Positions 9,563 to 18,829 of a stretch of 64,000 bases of DNA are shown here, in pieces. The stretch's first letter is position 1. Each line of letters starts with the position of its first letter. Under the pieces are notes generated by a model. That model was given only the letters and a program-made list of their open reading frames with translations. It did no database searches and was not told where the DNA came from. Source of the stretch: Nodularia sp. LEGE 06071 (GTDB taxonomy: Bacteria > Cyanobacteriota > Cyanobacteriia > Cyanobacteriales > Nostocaceae); assembly GCF_015207755.1 (NCBI RefSeq), contig NZ_JADEWH010000002.1:540297-604296 (forward strand). The letters run 5' to 3'. The position numbers and the translations under genes are program-made.

Positions 9563-10001
9563 TATTTAGTATCCTATTTTTCGATTAAACAAATTTGGTG
9601 AATACTAGCTTCAATTTGCAATATTAATTTGCCCGCTGCGATTTTATTGGCTGATCATATATTTTAAAAGCCTCGAAACATCAAAATTAATTCTGTCGCT
9701 TAGTTCAATGGTTGCTCTCCCGCTCCAGTAGGGTGGGGAATTATTACTTGAATTCTGCTTTAATTATCCTTGAGTCAATTTATAAAAATAGCATAGAAAA
9801 TTTATCTATCTGGCGATGGAGTCTAATTTATACGGTTATCTTTCGCAAAGTAGAGATATGAAATTATTCGTGATAAATATTTGAATGTTATGTCTGAAGT
9901 TACGCCAGCGATCATTCAAAAGAAAGATGGAATTCACCTGAATTGTATGTCAATCTGAAACAGAGTAATAATACGAACACTTTTTCAGAGGAGAACTCAG
10001 C
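9563..10001. other. 439-bp divergent intergenic region
   Basis: It lies between DUF2231 (minus) and the hemerythrin-domain gene (plus). It holds a good ribosome-binding site, AGAGGAGA, about 10 bp before the 10002 start. I see no RNA gene, repeat or coding stretch otherwise. Confidence 0.5.
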
Positions 10002-11057
10002 ATGGTTAGTTCATTAGATGATACCAAACGAAATGCTATTGCCGTAAAATTGGCAAACATGAAATTAATTCAACAGTTGTTTATCGAAAACGAGCAACTG
10101 TTTTTGAGAGAATCAACAGATGCTGAAATCTCTGATCGCATCCGGAAGATGCTAGAAGATGACCAAAAAAATCAAGGCGTTCTGGAAACTGTCATGGTTC
10201 AGTATGGTATCCAACAACAACCAGAACAAATTGTCCAAGAAATGTCCAACAAAATCCGCAAATTGATGCAAGGCTCTGAATTGAGTTTCTATGAAAAAAT
10301 ATTTCAGCATGAATTGTTAAAGCATCAACAAGTAATGTCTGGTGTGACAATTCACAAGGCGGCTCAAAAAGTTGGTGCTGACGTAATGGCGGCCATTAGT
10401 CCTTTAAATACCGTTAACTTTGAAAACCGCGCTCACCAAGAGCAACTTAAAGGTATTTTAGAAGTTTTGGGTGTTCGTGAACTGACTGGACAAGATGCAG
10501 ATCAAGGGATTTGGGGAAGAGTTCAAGATGCGATCGCTGCTTTTAGTGGCGCGGTCGGTAGCGCTGTTACCCAAACCAGTGACAAAAAGGATATGAATAT
10601 CCAGGATGTGATTCGTATGGATCACAATAAAGTAAATATCCTGTTTACAGAATTACTGCAAAGCAACGATTCACAAAAGATTCAAGAGTATTTCGGTCAA
10701 ATTTACAAAGACTTAACAGCTCATGCTGAAGCAGAAGAGGAAGTAGTTTATCCTAGAGTACGTTCTTTCTACGGTGAGAACGACACCCAAGAACTTTATG
10801 ACGAACAAGCCCAAATGAAACGGCTATTAGATGACATCCGGGCTATTAATCCATCTGCTGCTGAATTTAAAGATAGAGTCAGAAATTTGATGGATATTGT
10901 CGGCGATCATATTCGTCAAGAGGAAAGCACAATGTTTGCTGCTATTCGCAACAACTTGAGTAGTGAACAAACTGAGCAACTAGCGACACAATTTAAAGCT
11001 GCTAAGAGCCGAATTCAAACAAAATTGGGCGGTACTAAGACTGGAGCCAATGTTTAG
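10002..11057 (+). CDS. Hemerythrin HHE-domain protein
   Basis: 351 residues in two parts. Residues 1-190 are helical and of unknown function. Residues from about 200 form an HHE cation-binding domain: IRMDHNKVNILFTELL, LTAHAEAEEEVVYPRVR, LMDIVGDHIRQEESTMF, which carry the paired His and Glu residues expected for a di-iron site. Such proteins bind oxygen or respond to oxygen or iron. The family often lacks transmembrane segments, as here. A strong Shine-Dalgarno (AGAGGAGA) precedes the start. A hairpin lies 38 bp after the stop. Confidence 0.85.
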   Translation: MVSSLDDTKRNAIAVKLANMKLIQQLFIENEQLFLRESTDAEISDRIRKMLEDDQKNQGVLETVMVQYGIQQQPEQIVQEMSNKIRKLMQGSELSFYEKIFQHELLKHQQVMSGVTIHKAAQKVGADVMAAISPLNTVNFENRAHQEQLKGILEVLGVRELTGQDADQGIWGRVQDAIAAFSGAVGSAVTQTSDKKDMNIQDVIRMDHNKVNILFTELLQSNDSQKIQEYFGQIYKDLTAHAEAEEEVVYPRVRSFYGENDTQELYDEQAQMKRLLDDIRAINPSAAEFKDRVRNLMDIVGDHIRQEESTMFAAIRNNLSSEQTEQLATQFKAAKSRIQTKLGGTKTGANV

Positions 11058-11095
11058 TAATTCGCCTTTATCCGCCGATTAACTGGAAATAAAGG

Positions 11096-11123
11096 TGGTA
11101 AAACCTACCCAGGTGGGTTTTAC
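11096..11123. terminator. Hairpin after the hemerythrin gene / IS200-IS605-type end
   Basis: GGTAAAACCTACC and GGTGGGTTTTACC form a 13-bp stem with one mismatch and a very short loop. It overlaps the stop end of a TnpB remnant, so it may be an IS605-type terminal hairpin, a terminator, or both. No strong T-run follows on the plus strand. Confidence 0.5.
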
Positions 11124-11284
11124 CTATCAAACATTGACACTCCTCGACCTAAAGGCACGGGGATTCCAATGAATTTACCCTCAGCAAGCATCTTGACCGT
11201 ATGCCCTACGCCTGCAAGTCCACGTATTGCGACTACTTGAGCGGCCGCAACATCTCTATCAATTGGTGAGTGGTAAAAGCTGCA
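11120..11284 (-). pseudogene. TnpB (IS200/IS605 or IS607 family) 3'-end remnant
   Basis: The reverse strand reads IDRDVAAAQVVAIRGLAG, VGHTVKMLAEGKFIGIPVP and LGRGVSMFDR then stop. This is the C-terminal end of the TnpB RNA-guided nuclease (the last RuvC Asp motif, DRD-AA, plus its tail). An in-frame stop lies at 11285-11287 and the rest of the gene is missing. It is a degraded insertion sequence next to an M20 gene. Confidence 0.75.
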
Positions 11285-11304
11285 CTAAGCGGTATATGTT
11301 AACT

Positions 11305-12480
11305 TCATTGACAATATTTATAAGCGGCGTAAGCCATCGTCACAACCCCGGTGATAATGGCAGATTCATCAACTTCAAATTCAGGATGGTGTAATGGGTG
11401 ATTAATAATTCTCTCTTTGTAGCCGACACCTAAGCGAAACATGGAACCGGGGGCGTGTTCTAAATAAACAGAAAAGTCTTCAGCGCCAAGGGAAGGTTCA
11501 GGTAAGACTTGGACGCGATCGCTACTCCAAGCTTCTTCAGCCGACGATTGTAACAATTGGGTGATAGAATAATCATTCTGCACACTCGGTACGCCTTGGC
11601 GATAATTGACTTGATAACGCGCCCCGAAAGAATGGCAGACGTTAGCGACAATATTTTCAATCCAGTTGGGCAGTTGACTCCGGGTTTCCGGATGAAGCGA
11701 TCGCACTGTTCCCAACAACTGTACATGATCAGCAATCACATTGGGCGCTCGGCCACCAGTAATCTTCCCGATACTCAACACCACAGGACGCAAAGGATTC
11801 TGTGTGCGGCTAATAGCCTGTTGCAATGAAGTAATCACTTGTGAAGCAATCCAAATCGCATCAATCGCTTCATGAGGACGCGCCCCATGTCCAGATTCTC
11901 CGATAATGATAATCTCTAAATCGTCAGCAGCAGCTGTCAATGCGCCGTAACGGATACCAATAGATCCTGCGGGTATGGAAGGGAAAACATGAACGCCTAA
12001 GATAGCTGAGACATTTGCCATCGCCCCATCATTCACCATCCAGTTTGCCCCTTGAGCAATTTCCTCGGCTGGTTGAAATAAAAACCGCACTTTAGCGCCC
12101 AATTCCTCTGTTATTTGCGACAGTACCATTGCTGTTCCTAAGCCCACAGTGGTGTGGACATCATGACCGCAAGCGTGCATGACACCTTCTGTACGAGAAG
12201 CATATTCTAACTTTGTCCGTTCTTGAATCGGCAAAGCATCCATATCAGTCCGAATTGCCAATACACGCTTATCTGTGCCAGTATTTTCCAGTTCTCCAAT
12301 CACCCCAGTTTTACCAATCCCCTCTTGGACATGGAGACCACTGGAAGACAACACACCAGCCACAAAGGCAGATGTTTGGTATTCCTGACCGCTAAGTTCT
12401 GGGTGAGAGTGGATATGGCGGCGAATTTCAATTAAGCGGGGTGCTAATTTTGTGGCTAAGTCTTTTATACGGGTGAGCAT
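11305..12480 (-). CDS. M20 family amidohydrolase (hippurate / IAA-amino acid hydrolase-like)
   Basis: 391 residues, normal for the M20D family. Metal-binding motifs are present in order: MHACGHDVHTTVGLG, FQPAEEIAQGANWMV, ILGVHVFPSIPAG, and GAEDFSVYLEHAPGSMF near the end; HHPEFEVDESAI closes the active site. These enzymes hydrolyse N-acyl amino acids using two metals. The exact substrate cannot be read from the sequence. Cytosolic; no signal peptide. Confidence 0.92.
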   Translation of the reverse strand: MLTRIKDLATKLAPRLIEIRRHIHSHPELSGQEYQTSAFVAGVLSSSGLHVQEGIGKTGVIGELENTGTDKRVLAIRTDMDALPIQERTKLEYASRTEGVMHACGHDVHTTVGLGTAMVLSQITEELGAKVRFLFQPAEEIAQGANWMVNDGAMANVSAILGVHVFPSIPAGSIGIRYGALTAAADDLEIIIIGESGHGARPHEAIDAIWIASQVITSLQQAISRTQNPLRPVVLSIGKITGGRAPNVIADHVQLLGTVRSLHPETRSQLPNWIENIVANVCHSFGARYQVNYRQGVPSVQNDYSITQLLQSSAEEAWSSDRVQVLPEPSLGAEDFSVYLEHAPGSMFRLGVGYKERIINHPLHHPEFEVDESAIITGVVTMAYAAYKYCQ

Positions 12481-13029
12481 TACTCTATTTTATCCGAGAC
12501 AGGCTTTCTTCCCATGATAGAAAAGTGTTTCTCCAGAAAATGCTTTTACTCTACAGTCACACTGTGGGAATGGGTTGACCGAAGAGACAAGGGAGCCGGT
12601 AGCCGGGGAGATCAGGATGAAAAGTTAGGCAATACTTCAAGATATACGAGTTTTTCAGCAAATAACTGGCATGAAGTGGTGATGAAGATGCTATAAAAAT
12701 CAGATAAATTCTCTTTACAGGACTATACAAAATCAGATTTAGGGTTTAGAATCAATTTCGTAAGGCACTATACTGAACCATTTATAGACTACCACATATG
12801 TGATCCCCCCGGCTAAAAGTCAAATAAAGCTGGGGGGATCTTGTATTAGGCATGGGAAAGAGGCAAAATTCTCCCAAGACACAGCTCAATACGGTTCAGT
12901 TAATGCTAAAACTCTTGATCAAAGTCAATTTTTTGAACGAACCGCAAAGAACGCAAAGGACACAAAGAGAAGAAAGAAAGAAAGGTTTAACTGAACTGTA
13001 TTGGGACACAGCTAGCTCTACGAACTCTG
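12481..13029. other. 549-bp intergenic region
   Basis: No credible gene. It holds a GC-rich hairpin (12802-12840) and a purine-rich repeat of the type ACCGCAAAGAACGCAAAGG at 12950-12968, related on the opposite strand to 28082-28116. Short ORFs here are low-complexity. Confidence 0.5.
12802..12840. terminator. Strong GC-rich hairpin
   Basis: GATCCCCCCGGC (12802-12813) pairs with GCTGGGGGGATC (12829-12840) with one G-T pair and a 15-nt loop. It lies between the start of the M20 gene and the end of the kinase gene, both minus strand, so it could terminate the kinase transcript. No clear T-run follows. Confidence 0.5.
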
Positions 13030-14775
13030 TTAACGCCACCCCAAAAAGCGCAACCCAGGCACAATCAGGTAATAACTCACCCCTAGCCAAAAGCTGATCA
13101 AGAGACTCACTAAACTAAAAAAAGCAATGGGTAAGGATAATGCCGACCACAGAGGCTGCGCCGAAAATTGAAAGACAGTAGTGGGAAAGCCAAAAACAAT
13201 TAATATTGCGAAGATGATTGCAGTGCCAAATGCCGCAACCAGAGCATGAACTATGTGATGGCTGCGAAAACTTATACTCAAGGTGAATAGAAAAACTGCC
13301 ACTAAAATTACTGCCAATAGTCCTTCACCGCTATCTTGGGTGGTGTTTAATTGCCAAACTAAGCAACTAAGCCCATAGCTGATCATACCCATGAGCGATG
13401 CTACTAAAAACCGTCGTCGTTGACCAAAACACCCCGATATGGTCAGTCCCCATGCAGTTCCCAAGCCTGCGCCGACAAACACTATAATTTCTGTGGCCAT
13501 CACAGCTTGAGTATTGCTGACTAATTCGGGTAGCTGACTAAAAATATATGCAGAAACTTGCTCGCCTAAGACTGTTCTATAGGCTACGATAAAGCCAGTT
13601 ATTGTACCTAAAAAAGCCCCCAACCCAGTTAGTAGCATTGCCCAAATTGTCGCCAAAAAAGCTTGTAAGACTTTGAGAATTGCCTGAGCTATCAAAATAA
13701 TGGTTGTGCCGATAGCTTTGGTCAAATTGCCTAATGCTTGCTCAATAGCTTGTATTGAGAGTGCAAATTTGCGGGAAACCTGGGTTGTGGCTTGCTGAAC
13801 GAAGTGCTTTTGTGGGAAAAATAACTTAGACTGGGAAGATGTCCGGATAATCTTATTCAAGCGTTTCTGAATAATTACCGCATTTACAGGACGCGATCGC
13901 ACATCTTCTAGTACCATTTCATCTAGTAAATCTGCTAGTTTCGGGTTAACGTTGATCTGATTGCGCCAGCGCAGCACCCCAGTGTCAGGATCTCCCAACT
14001 CCGGCGGATATTTACCCGTAAGCAATTCAATCATCGTCCGACCGAGGGCATAAAAATCAGCCGCAGGCCCCACGTTATTCCCAATCATCTGTTCTGGGGG
14101 ACTGTAACCAGAAGAATATAATTTAGTTGAACTCGACTCTCGACGCAGTTTAGCGGTATTAAATTGTTTTACCCCACCGAAATCAATTAATACCAGTTCC
14201 TCCTGGTTTACCCCTGGAGTTGGGGAGACAGTTCGCAACATCAAATTAGAAGGTTTGATGTCCCGGTGAATAATCTGGCGTTTGTGCAATTCCTGTAAAA
14301 TTTTTACAGCCTGAGAAAACCAATTTAACACCCAAGACTCTGGACATCCTTGAGGATAATTTTCGAGGATCTTTTCCAAAGTCTGACCGTTAATTTTTTC
14401 CATCACCAGACAAGCTAGTTGACGCGGTTTCGGATTGGGTAAATTGATCTGAAAATAACCATCAGGTTCTACTTTGGGAACACCCTGATGCCGCAACTTA
14501 ATTAAAACCTCTGCCTCTTGTGTAAATAATTCCAGGGCTTTTGGGGAATGTTCCACCAACACTTTCAGGACTTTCTCTGTCTGGGTTTTTTCATCCCAAA
14601 CTGTGTAAATTTGGGCGAATCCTCCTGATCCCAATGGTTGGAGAGGGACATAACGATCTAGCATCTGTAGCAGTGCGCCACAGCTGTTACAAAATTTGTT
14701 TCCCCAAGGTTGAGGATAAGGACGTTGACAATCAGGATTTATGCAGTGAACCGCATTCGGAGTGATGTGGGACAC
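13030..14775 (-). CDS. Ser/Thr protein kinase with N-terminal zinc ribbon and C-terminal membrane domain
   Basis: 581 residues. N-terminal zinc ribbon (CINPDCQRPYP and FCNSCG), then a eukaryotic-type kinase domain from about residue 38: LGSGGFAQIYTVWD (Gly loop), VLKVLVE (catalytic Lys region), HRDIKPSNLMLR (catalytic loop), IDFGGVKQF (a DFG motif), and YSPPEQMIGNNVGPAADFYALG (activation/APE-equivalent and subdomain IX). The last 230 residues contain about six hydrophobic helices, so the kinase faces the cytosol from the membrane. The zinc-ribbon plus kinase layout is common in cyanobacteria. Target unknown. Confidence 0.93.
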   Translation of the reverse strand: MSHITPNAVHCINPDCQRPYPQPWGNKFCNSCGALLQMLDRYVPLQPLGSGGFAQIYTVWDEKTQTEKVLKVLVEHSPKALELFTQEAEVLIKLRHQGVPKVEPDGYFQINLPNPKPRQLACLVMEKINGQTLEKILENYPQGCPESWVLNWFSQAVKILQELHKRQIIHRDIKPSNLMLRTVSPTPGVNQEELVLIDFGGVKQFNTAKLRRESSSTKLYSSGYSPPEQMIGNNVGPAADFYALGRTMIELLTGKYPPELGDPDTGVLRWRNQINVNPKLADLLDEMVLEDVRSRPVNAVIIQKRLNKIIRTSSQSKLFFPQKHFVQQATTQVSRKFALSIQAIEQALGNLTKAIGTTIILIAQAILKVLQAFLATIWAMLLTGLGAFLGTITGFIVAYRTVLGEQVSAYIFSQLPELVSNTQAVMATEIIVFVGAGLGTAWGLTISGCFGQRRRFLVASLMGMISYGLSCLVWQLNTTQDSGEGLLAVILVAVFLFTLSISFRSHHIVHALVAAFGTAIIFAILIVFGFPTTVFQFSAQPLWSALSLPIAFFSLVSLLISFWLGVSYYLIVPGLRFLGWR

Positions 14776-15075
14776 ATTCCCTACAATACAAAGGCTGATT
14801 TGATTTTAACCTTTACCTTTGCTATTGCGGCTTCAAATGGAAATTTCCCGCCAACTTAAGTAGGTAGGCATAAATCAACCTAACTATGTAACGAAAAGTA
14901 AAAACGCTGAAAACCTTGCGTTCGCGGAGCATGACCGCTTCGGTCTTATGCTTTATTCCACTTCGTTAAGTTCATCTATTAATTTTAATAAGGAGTGTGA
15001 CAAAATGTAACTAGATTATAGTCAGTGTTATAGGATTATAAAATATGATTTTTACTTTTAAAAATTTTAGAAAAA
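14776..15075. other. 300-bp divergent intergenic region
   Basis: Between two divergent genes. It contains a GC-rich repeat GCGTTCGCGGAGCATGACCG followed by CTTCGGTCTTATGC, similar in style to the GCTTCGCG-type repeats elsewhere. No gene seen. Confidence 0.4.
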
Positions 15076-16173
15076 ATGACATCCGAAAGAGAGGCAATTA
15101 TTTTTATTCATGGGTTCTATCTTGGTAGAGATAGAAATTATTTTCTTGATTATTTATCAACTGGTTTTACAGATATTTTGGAACCTTACAGAATCGAAGA
15201 AGCAGGGGAAGAAAAGATAGCAGGATATATTGGTAAAACAATAAAATTGGTTACAAATAAAGACAACTTTAAAAAAATTGATGTTTATGATGCCTATTGG
15301 AATGATTTGGTGAATAACCAATTAAGTAACCGCAATTTAAAAGATCGATTGCTGCGTGGCATAGATATGTTATTTTACTGGTTCTTCACAAAGAAATTAA
15401 CTATTTTAACAAGTTGTCCTCCTTTACTGATAGGGTTAGGTATATCTCTGCTTTTAGGGATTTTTTGGTTTTATGGAATTATTGCACTTACCTTTATAGC
15501 ACTAGGACAAGAACCAAATTCTCTAGGGTTTCCCATTTCTGAAGAATGGGCAAAACAAATTAGCTCTTTTGGTAAGCAGATGACTAATTTTACAGCTTGG
15601 ACACTTGTCAGTGGATTCTTTAGTTTCGTGCCAATTAATCTAATGGTTGATGTTGCGGAATTCTCCACACGGTACTTGAAGGAGAACTCTGAAGGAAGGA
15701 TTATGAGAGCAAAGATTCGTAAGCAAGTTTCAGGTACATTAAATGCCGTTTTAGAAACAGGTTATTACAATAAAGTAACTATTCTAGCTCATAGTTTTGG
15801 TGTCGTTATTGCAACTGATTTGCTTGCAGATTATCAACAAGAGCATCGGATTCGCTATGTTTCTATGGGAGGATGCCTAAAATTTTTATCTTATAAGTCT
15901 AATCAGATTGAGAAAAAAATTAGGAAATGTATTAATAATGAACAGATAGAGACATGGATTGACTTTTATTCTAATCAAGATTGGCTATCTACAAAAACAT
16001 TTATTCCCAAAGATTCTAATTCAGAAAAAATCTGTCATAGAGAAATTAAACTTCCCTTTTCATTACTAAAACAAATAACTGGAAAATCTCATGATCATTA
16101 CTTTACAGATGAAGAAGTACTGAAAACAGTTTTAAATATAGAAAATCACAAATCCGATGTTGAAGCAACGTAA
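15076..16173 (+). CDS. Alpha/beta-hydrolase-fold-like membrane protein
   Basis: 365 residues. The N terminus IIFIHGFYLGRDRNYF resembles the oxyanion HG motif of alpha/beta hydrolases, and TILAHSFGVVIATDLLADYQ near residue 240 is a nucleophile elbow (G/A-H-S-x-G). Two to three hydrophobic segments lie between residues 110 and 200 (LTILTSCPPLLIGLGISLLL, IALTFIAL and WTLVSGFFSFVPINLMV). An acid and His are plausible near the C terminus (SHDHYF) but unproven. The gene is AT-richer than its neighbours and preceded by a weak RBS, so recent transfer is possible. Function unknown. Confidence 0.65.
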   Translation: MTSEREAIIFIHGFYLGRDRNYFLDYLSTGFTDILEPYRIEEAGEEKIAGYIGKTIKLVTNKDNFKKIDVYDAYWNDLVNNQLSNRNLKDRLLRGIDMLFYWFFTKKLTILTSCPPLLIGLGISLLLGIFWFYGIIALTFIALGQEPNSLGFPISEEWAKQISSFGKQMTNFTAWTLVSGFFSFVPINLMVDVAEFSTRYLKENSEGRIMRAKIRKQVSGTLNAVLETGYYNKVTILAHSFGVVIATDLLADYQQEHRIRYVSMGGCLKFLSYKSNQIEKKIRKCINNEQIETWIDFYSNQDWLSTKTFIPKDSNSEKICHREIKLPFSLLKQITGKSHDHYFTDEEVLKTVLNIENHKSDVEAT

Positions 16174-16673
16174 AATCAATATGAGTATTTGAGTAAAGCT
16201 TCATTTGAGTAAATACTTATTCCTTGTATGAGGAAAAAGACATATAGGAATCCGGTTTGATTTATGAAAAAATTAAGTATTGTAGGGTGCGTTAGGATGA
16301 AGTCCGTAACTCACCCTTATTAAGGCTTTGGTGCGTTACGCTACCGCTAACACACCCTACGTGTCTGTTCAAAAATCAAATAGTAGTCCTATAGTTTATT
16401 TGGAAGAATGCTTGAAACAAGAACCCCGTACATACAACTGAACTGCTTAGGAATTTCTTTGAGTATTCTATCTAACTGAGGAGAGAGTTTTTGTACTGAG
16501 TATGCTTGCTGTAACACATCTGACCACAGACCCCTATTTAGAAGGTGGATAAACAAATCAGAGTCCTAGTTAGGTTAAAGTCGATGACTGGGGGTAATGG
16601 AAGATGCAATCGTCCCTGCCACCCACAAGCTATTATGGATGAGAAAATATGCAGCATTAGGCTGAGGTTTGAG
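16174..16673. other. 500-bp intergenic region holding a MITE-like element
   Basis: It contains family 2 copy B (16243-16393) and then the ldhA leader. A short GTTTTTGTACTGAGTATGC stretch near 16488 resembles the GAGTACAA-type words of the nif modules, but the other blocks are absent. Confidence 0.4.
16243..16393. mobile_element. MITE-like element, family 2, copy B
   Basis: 151 bp from TATAGGAATCCGGTTTGATT to AAATCAAATAGTAGTCCTATA, which are imperfect inverted repeats. The middle carries GTAGGGTGCGTTAGG and AACACACCCTAC, also inverted. It matches copy A (7551-7702) in length, ends and internal blocks. Noncoding. Confidence 0.6.
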
Positions 16674-17699
16674 ATGAAAATAGCAGTCTTCAGTACAAAG
16701 GCCTATGATCGACAGTTTTTAGCAGCTGCAAATTCATCTGCCCAACATGAGTTGGTGTTTTTTGAACCCCGCTTAAATCGGAATACTGCGATTTTAGCGG
16801 CGGGATTTCCGGCTGTTTGCGTATTTGTGCATGATCTGGTAGATGCCCCTACTTTAAAAATTCTCGCTTCCGGGGGAACTCGCCTCATTGCCCTCCGGTG
16901 TGCCGGATTTAATAATGTCGATTTACAAGCCGCAGCAGATTTGGGGATTAAAGTTGTGCGTGTTCCTGCCTATTCACCCTATGGAGTAGCAGAACACGCC
17001 GTGGGTTTGATTTTGAGCCTGAATCGCAAAATTCATCATGCCTATAACCGCGTCCGGGAAAGTAATTTTTCGCTCACAGGACTGTTGGGATTTAACTTGA
17101 ATGGTCGCACAGTTGGGATTATTGGCACGGGCAAAATCGGTCTAATTTTGGGACAGATTATGAAGGGTTTTGGCTGCAATATACTAGCCTATGATGTCTA
17201 TCGCAACGCCGAACTAGAGCAACTGGGTGGGAAATATGTAGAGTTGCCTGAGCTATTTGCTAACTCTGATATCATTTCCTTACATTGTCCCCTGATGCCT
17301 GAAACTCATCACTTGATCAATGCCGAGTCCATAGCCCAAATGAAGCCCAGGGTGATGTTAATCAATACTAGTCGAGGAGCGCTGATTGATACTCAAGCCG
17401 TGATTGAAGGTCTGAAGTCACGCAAAATAGGTTTTTTGGGTGTGGATGTCTACGAACAAGAATCAGATTTGTTCTTTGAGGATTTGTCTGGCGAAATCAT
17501 TCAAGATGATGTTTTTCAACGCTTGACAACATTTCCTAACGTTTTGATTACTGGACATCAAGCCTTTTTTACTGAAGAAGCTCTGCACAATATTGCCGAA
17601 ACAACTTTTGCTAATATTGCGGATATTGAACAGGGTCGTTCTTGTGCGAATGAGATTATGTATCAACCAGAAGTTGAAGCTAAGGCGCTGCTTAAGTAA
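16674..17699 (+). CDS. ldhA: D-lactate dehydrogenase / D-isomer 2-hydroxyacid dehydrogenase
   Basis: 341 residues from the ATG at 16674 ([15 protein letters not shown]); the frame stays open 43 codons upstream without family similarity. The NAD-binding motif is [20 protein letters not shown], followed by [37 protein letters not shown] (catalytic Arg) and LGVDVYEQE (Glu), then [14 protein letters not shown] (catalytic His). It interconverts pyruvate and D-lactate with NADH. It lies alone between repeats. Confidence 0.9.
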   Translation: MKIAVFSTKAYDRQFLAAANSSAQHELVFFEPRLNRNTAILAAGFPAVCVFVHDLVDAPTLKILASGGTRLIALRCAGFNNVDLQAAADLGIKVVRVPAYSPYGVAEHAVGLILSLNRKIHHAYNRVRESNFSLTGLLGFNLNGRTVGIIGTGKIGLILGQIMKGFGCNILAYDVYRNAELEQLGGKYVELPELFANSDIISLHCPLMPETHHLINAESIAQMKPRVMLINTSRGALIDTQAVIEGLKSRKIGFLGVDVYEQESDLFFEDLSGEIIQDDVFQRLTTFPNVLITGHQAFFTEEALHNIAETTFANIADIEQGRSCANEIMYQPEVEAKALLK

Positions 17700-17865
17700 A
17701 ACTAAATATACAATCAAAGCAATTCTTTACTTATAGCATTTCCTAGTCTAATAAAGTACAAAACTATCTGCGTTTATCTGCGTCCATCTGCGTTTAATTA
17801 TTACTGCTTGTACCTCACTTGAATGCAAAAGAGCGATCGCGATCTTTGCATATTCATTGTCCCCA

Positions 17866-18609
17866 TTACTCCGAACGATAGGCGATGCGGAGACTTTGGG
17901 CTAAAATCACCAGAGATGCGATCGCCATCAATCCACCCCAAAACCAGTAAGGTAAAAGTAGATACTTTTGCATTTGTCCGGTATCAGAAAGTCCTAAAGG
18001 CCCAGCACTATAGCTAAATAAATAATTTATTTGGTGGTACACACTCACACAAGCTTGTACACCCAGAAATTGAATAGCGAACTCTTGTATCCACCGAGGA
18101 GCTTTCAGGGAAATACCCAAAATAATTATCCCCAGGATGGGAATTGCCAGCAATCCAAACCAAGAACGTACCCAAAGTAATGTTGAAAGTAACAAAAAAC
18201 CACCCAGAAACTTTAAACTCAGGGAAGTTACGGTAAAAGTACGAGAAGCCAGAATCAAACCGGCTCCGGCCAGAGATGGCCCCATCGGACCGGCGGCGGC
18301 GACTAAAGCCGGGCCAATTGGCCCTAAAGCCCGTGAAATGCTATAAGTAGCAACGCCGGAACCATTACTAAAAATTTGTAATTGGTGAAACCGTCCCCCT
18401 AAGAGCAGAGCCATCAAGCCGTGACCCATTTCATGGAACCAAGTTGCCAAGATACTAAAAGGGTATAAAATGTAATCGCCTCCTGGAATTTGCCACAACA
18501 GAATAGTCGCGATCGCTGCGGCAATTAGCCAAGTTAGCCCCATAGATTCAACGGCTGGCGGAGTAAAGCTAGTTGGCCGTGTGTGAAAATCTTTTCCTGG
18601 TTCCTTCAT
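17866..18609 (-). CDS. M50 family membrane zinc metallopeptidase
   Basis: 247 residues with about six hydrophobic helices. The zinc motif HExxH is in TWFHEMGHGLMALLLGG (about residues 61-77), inside a membrane helix as in site-2-protease-like M50 peptidases; a third ligand (often in an NPDG-type loop) is not obvious. The AT-rich region right upstream has a perfect short palindrome (18617-18633). Substrate unknown. Confidence 0.82.
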   Translation of the reverse strand: MKEPGKDFHTRPTSFTPPAVESMGLTWLIAAAIATILLWQIPGGDYILYPFSILATWFHEMGHGLMALLLGGRFHQLQIFSNGSGVATYSISRALGPIGPALVAAAGPMGPSLAGAGLILASRTFTVTSLSLKFLGGFLLLSTLLWVRSWFGLLAIPILGIIILGISLKAPRWIQEFAIQFLGVQACVSVYHQINYLFSYSAGPLGLSDTGQMQKYLLLPYWFWGGLMAIASLVILAQSLRIAYRSE

Positions 18610-18616
18610 GGTAATT

Positions 18617-18633
18617 ACTCCAAATATTGGAGT
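18617..18633. promoter_or_regulatory. 17-bp palindrome before the M50 peptidase start
   Basis: ACTCCAAATATTGGAGT reads the same on both strands (centre A/T) and lies 8 bases upstream of the start codon on the minus strand. It could be an operator or a leader hairpin. No protein is known to bind here. Confidence 0.35.
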
Positions 18634-18829
18634 GTACTTTCATCTATCCTAGTGTACTTACAGAAGTAGTACAATTGCTAGGTAATACAGCCGTTTGCAC
18701 CCTGATTTAAAAGCTGTGGACTCAAGCGTTACACAGAACGATATAGTTATCTGTCGCCGGTCTGATGTGGATAATTTGTTCATCCTCCAAGATAGATGAT
18801 AGGGGCTGTTGGAGGATGGCAAAAATCAA

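Noticed and set aside
16485..16505. TTTGTACTGAGTA before ldhA as another nif module
   Set aside because: Only one GAGTA/GTACT word; none of the other seven blocks is near.
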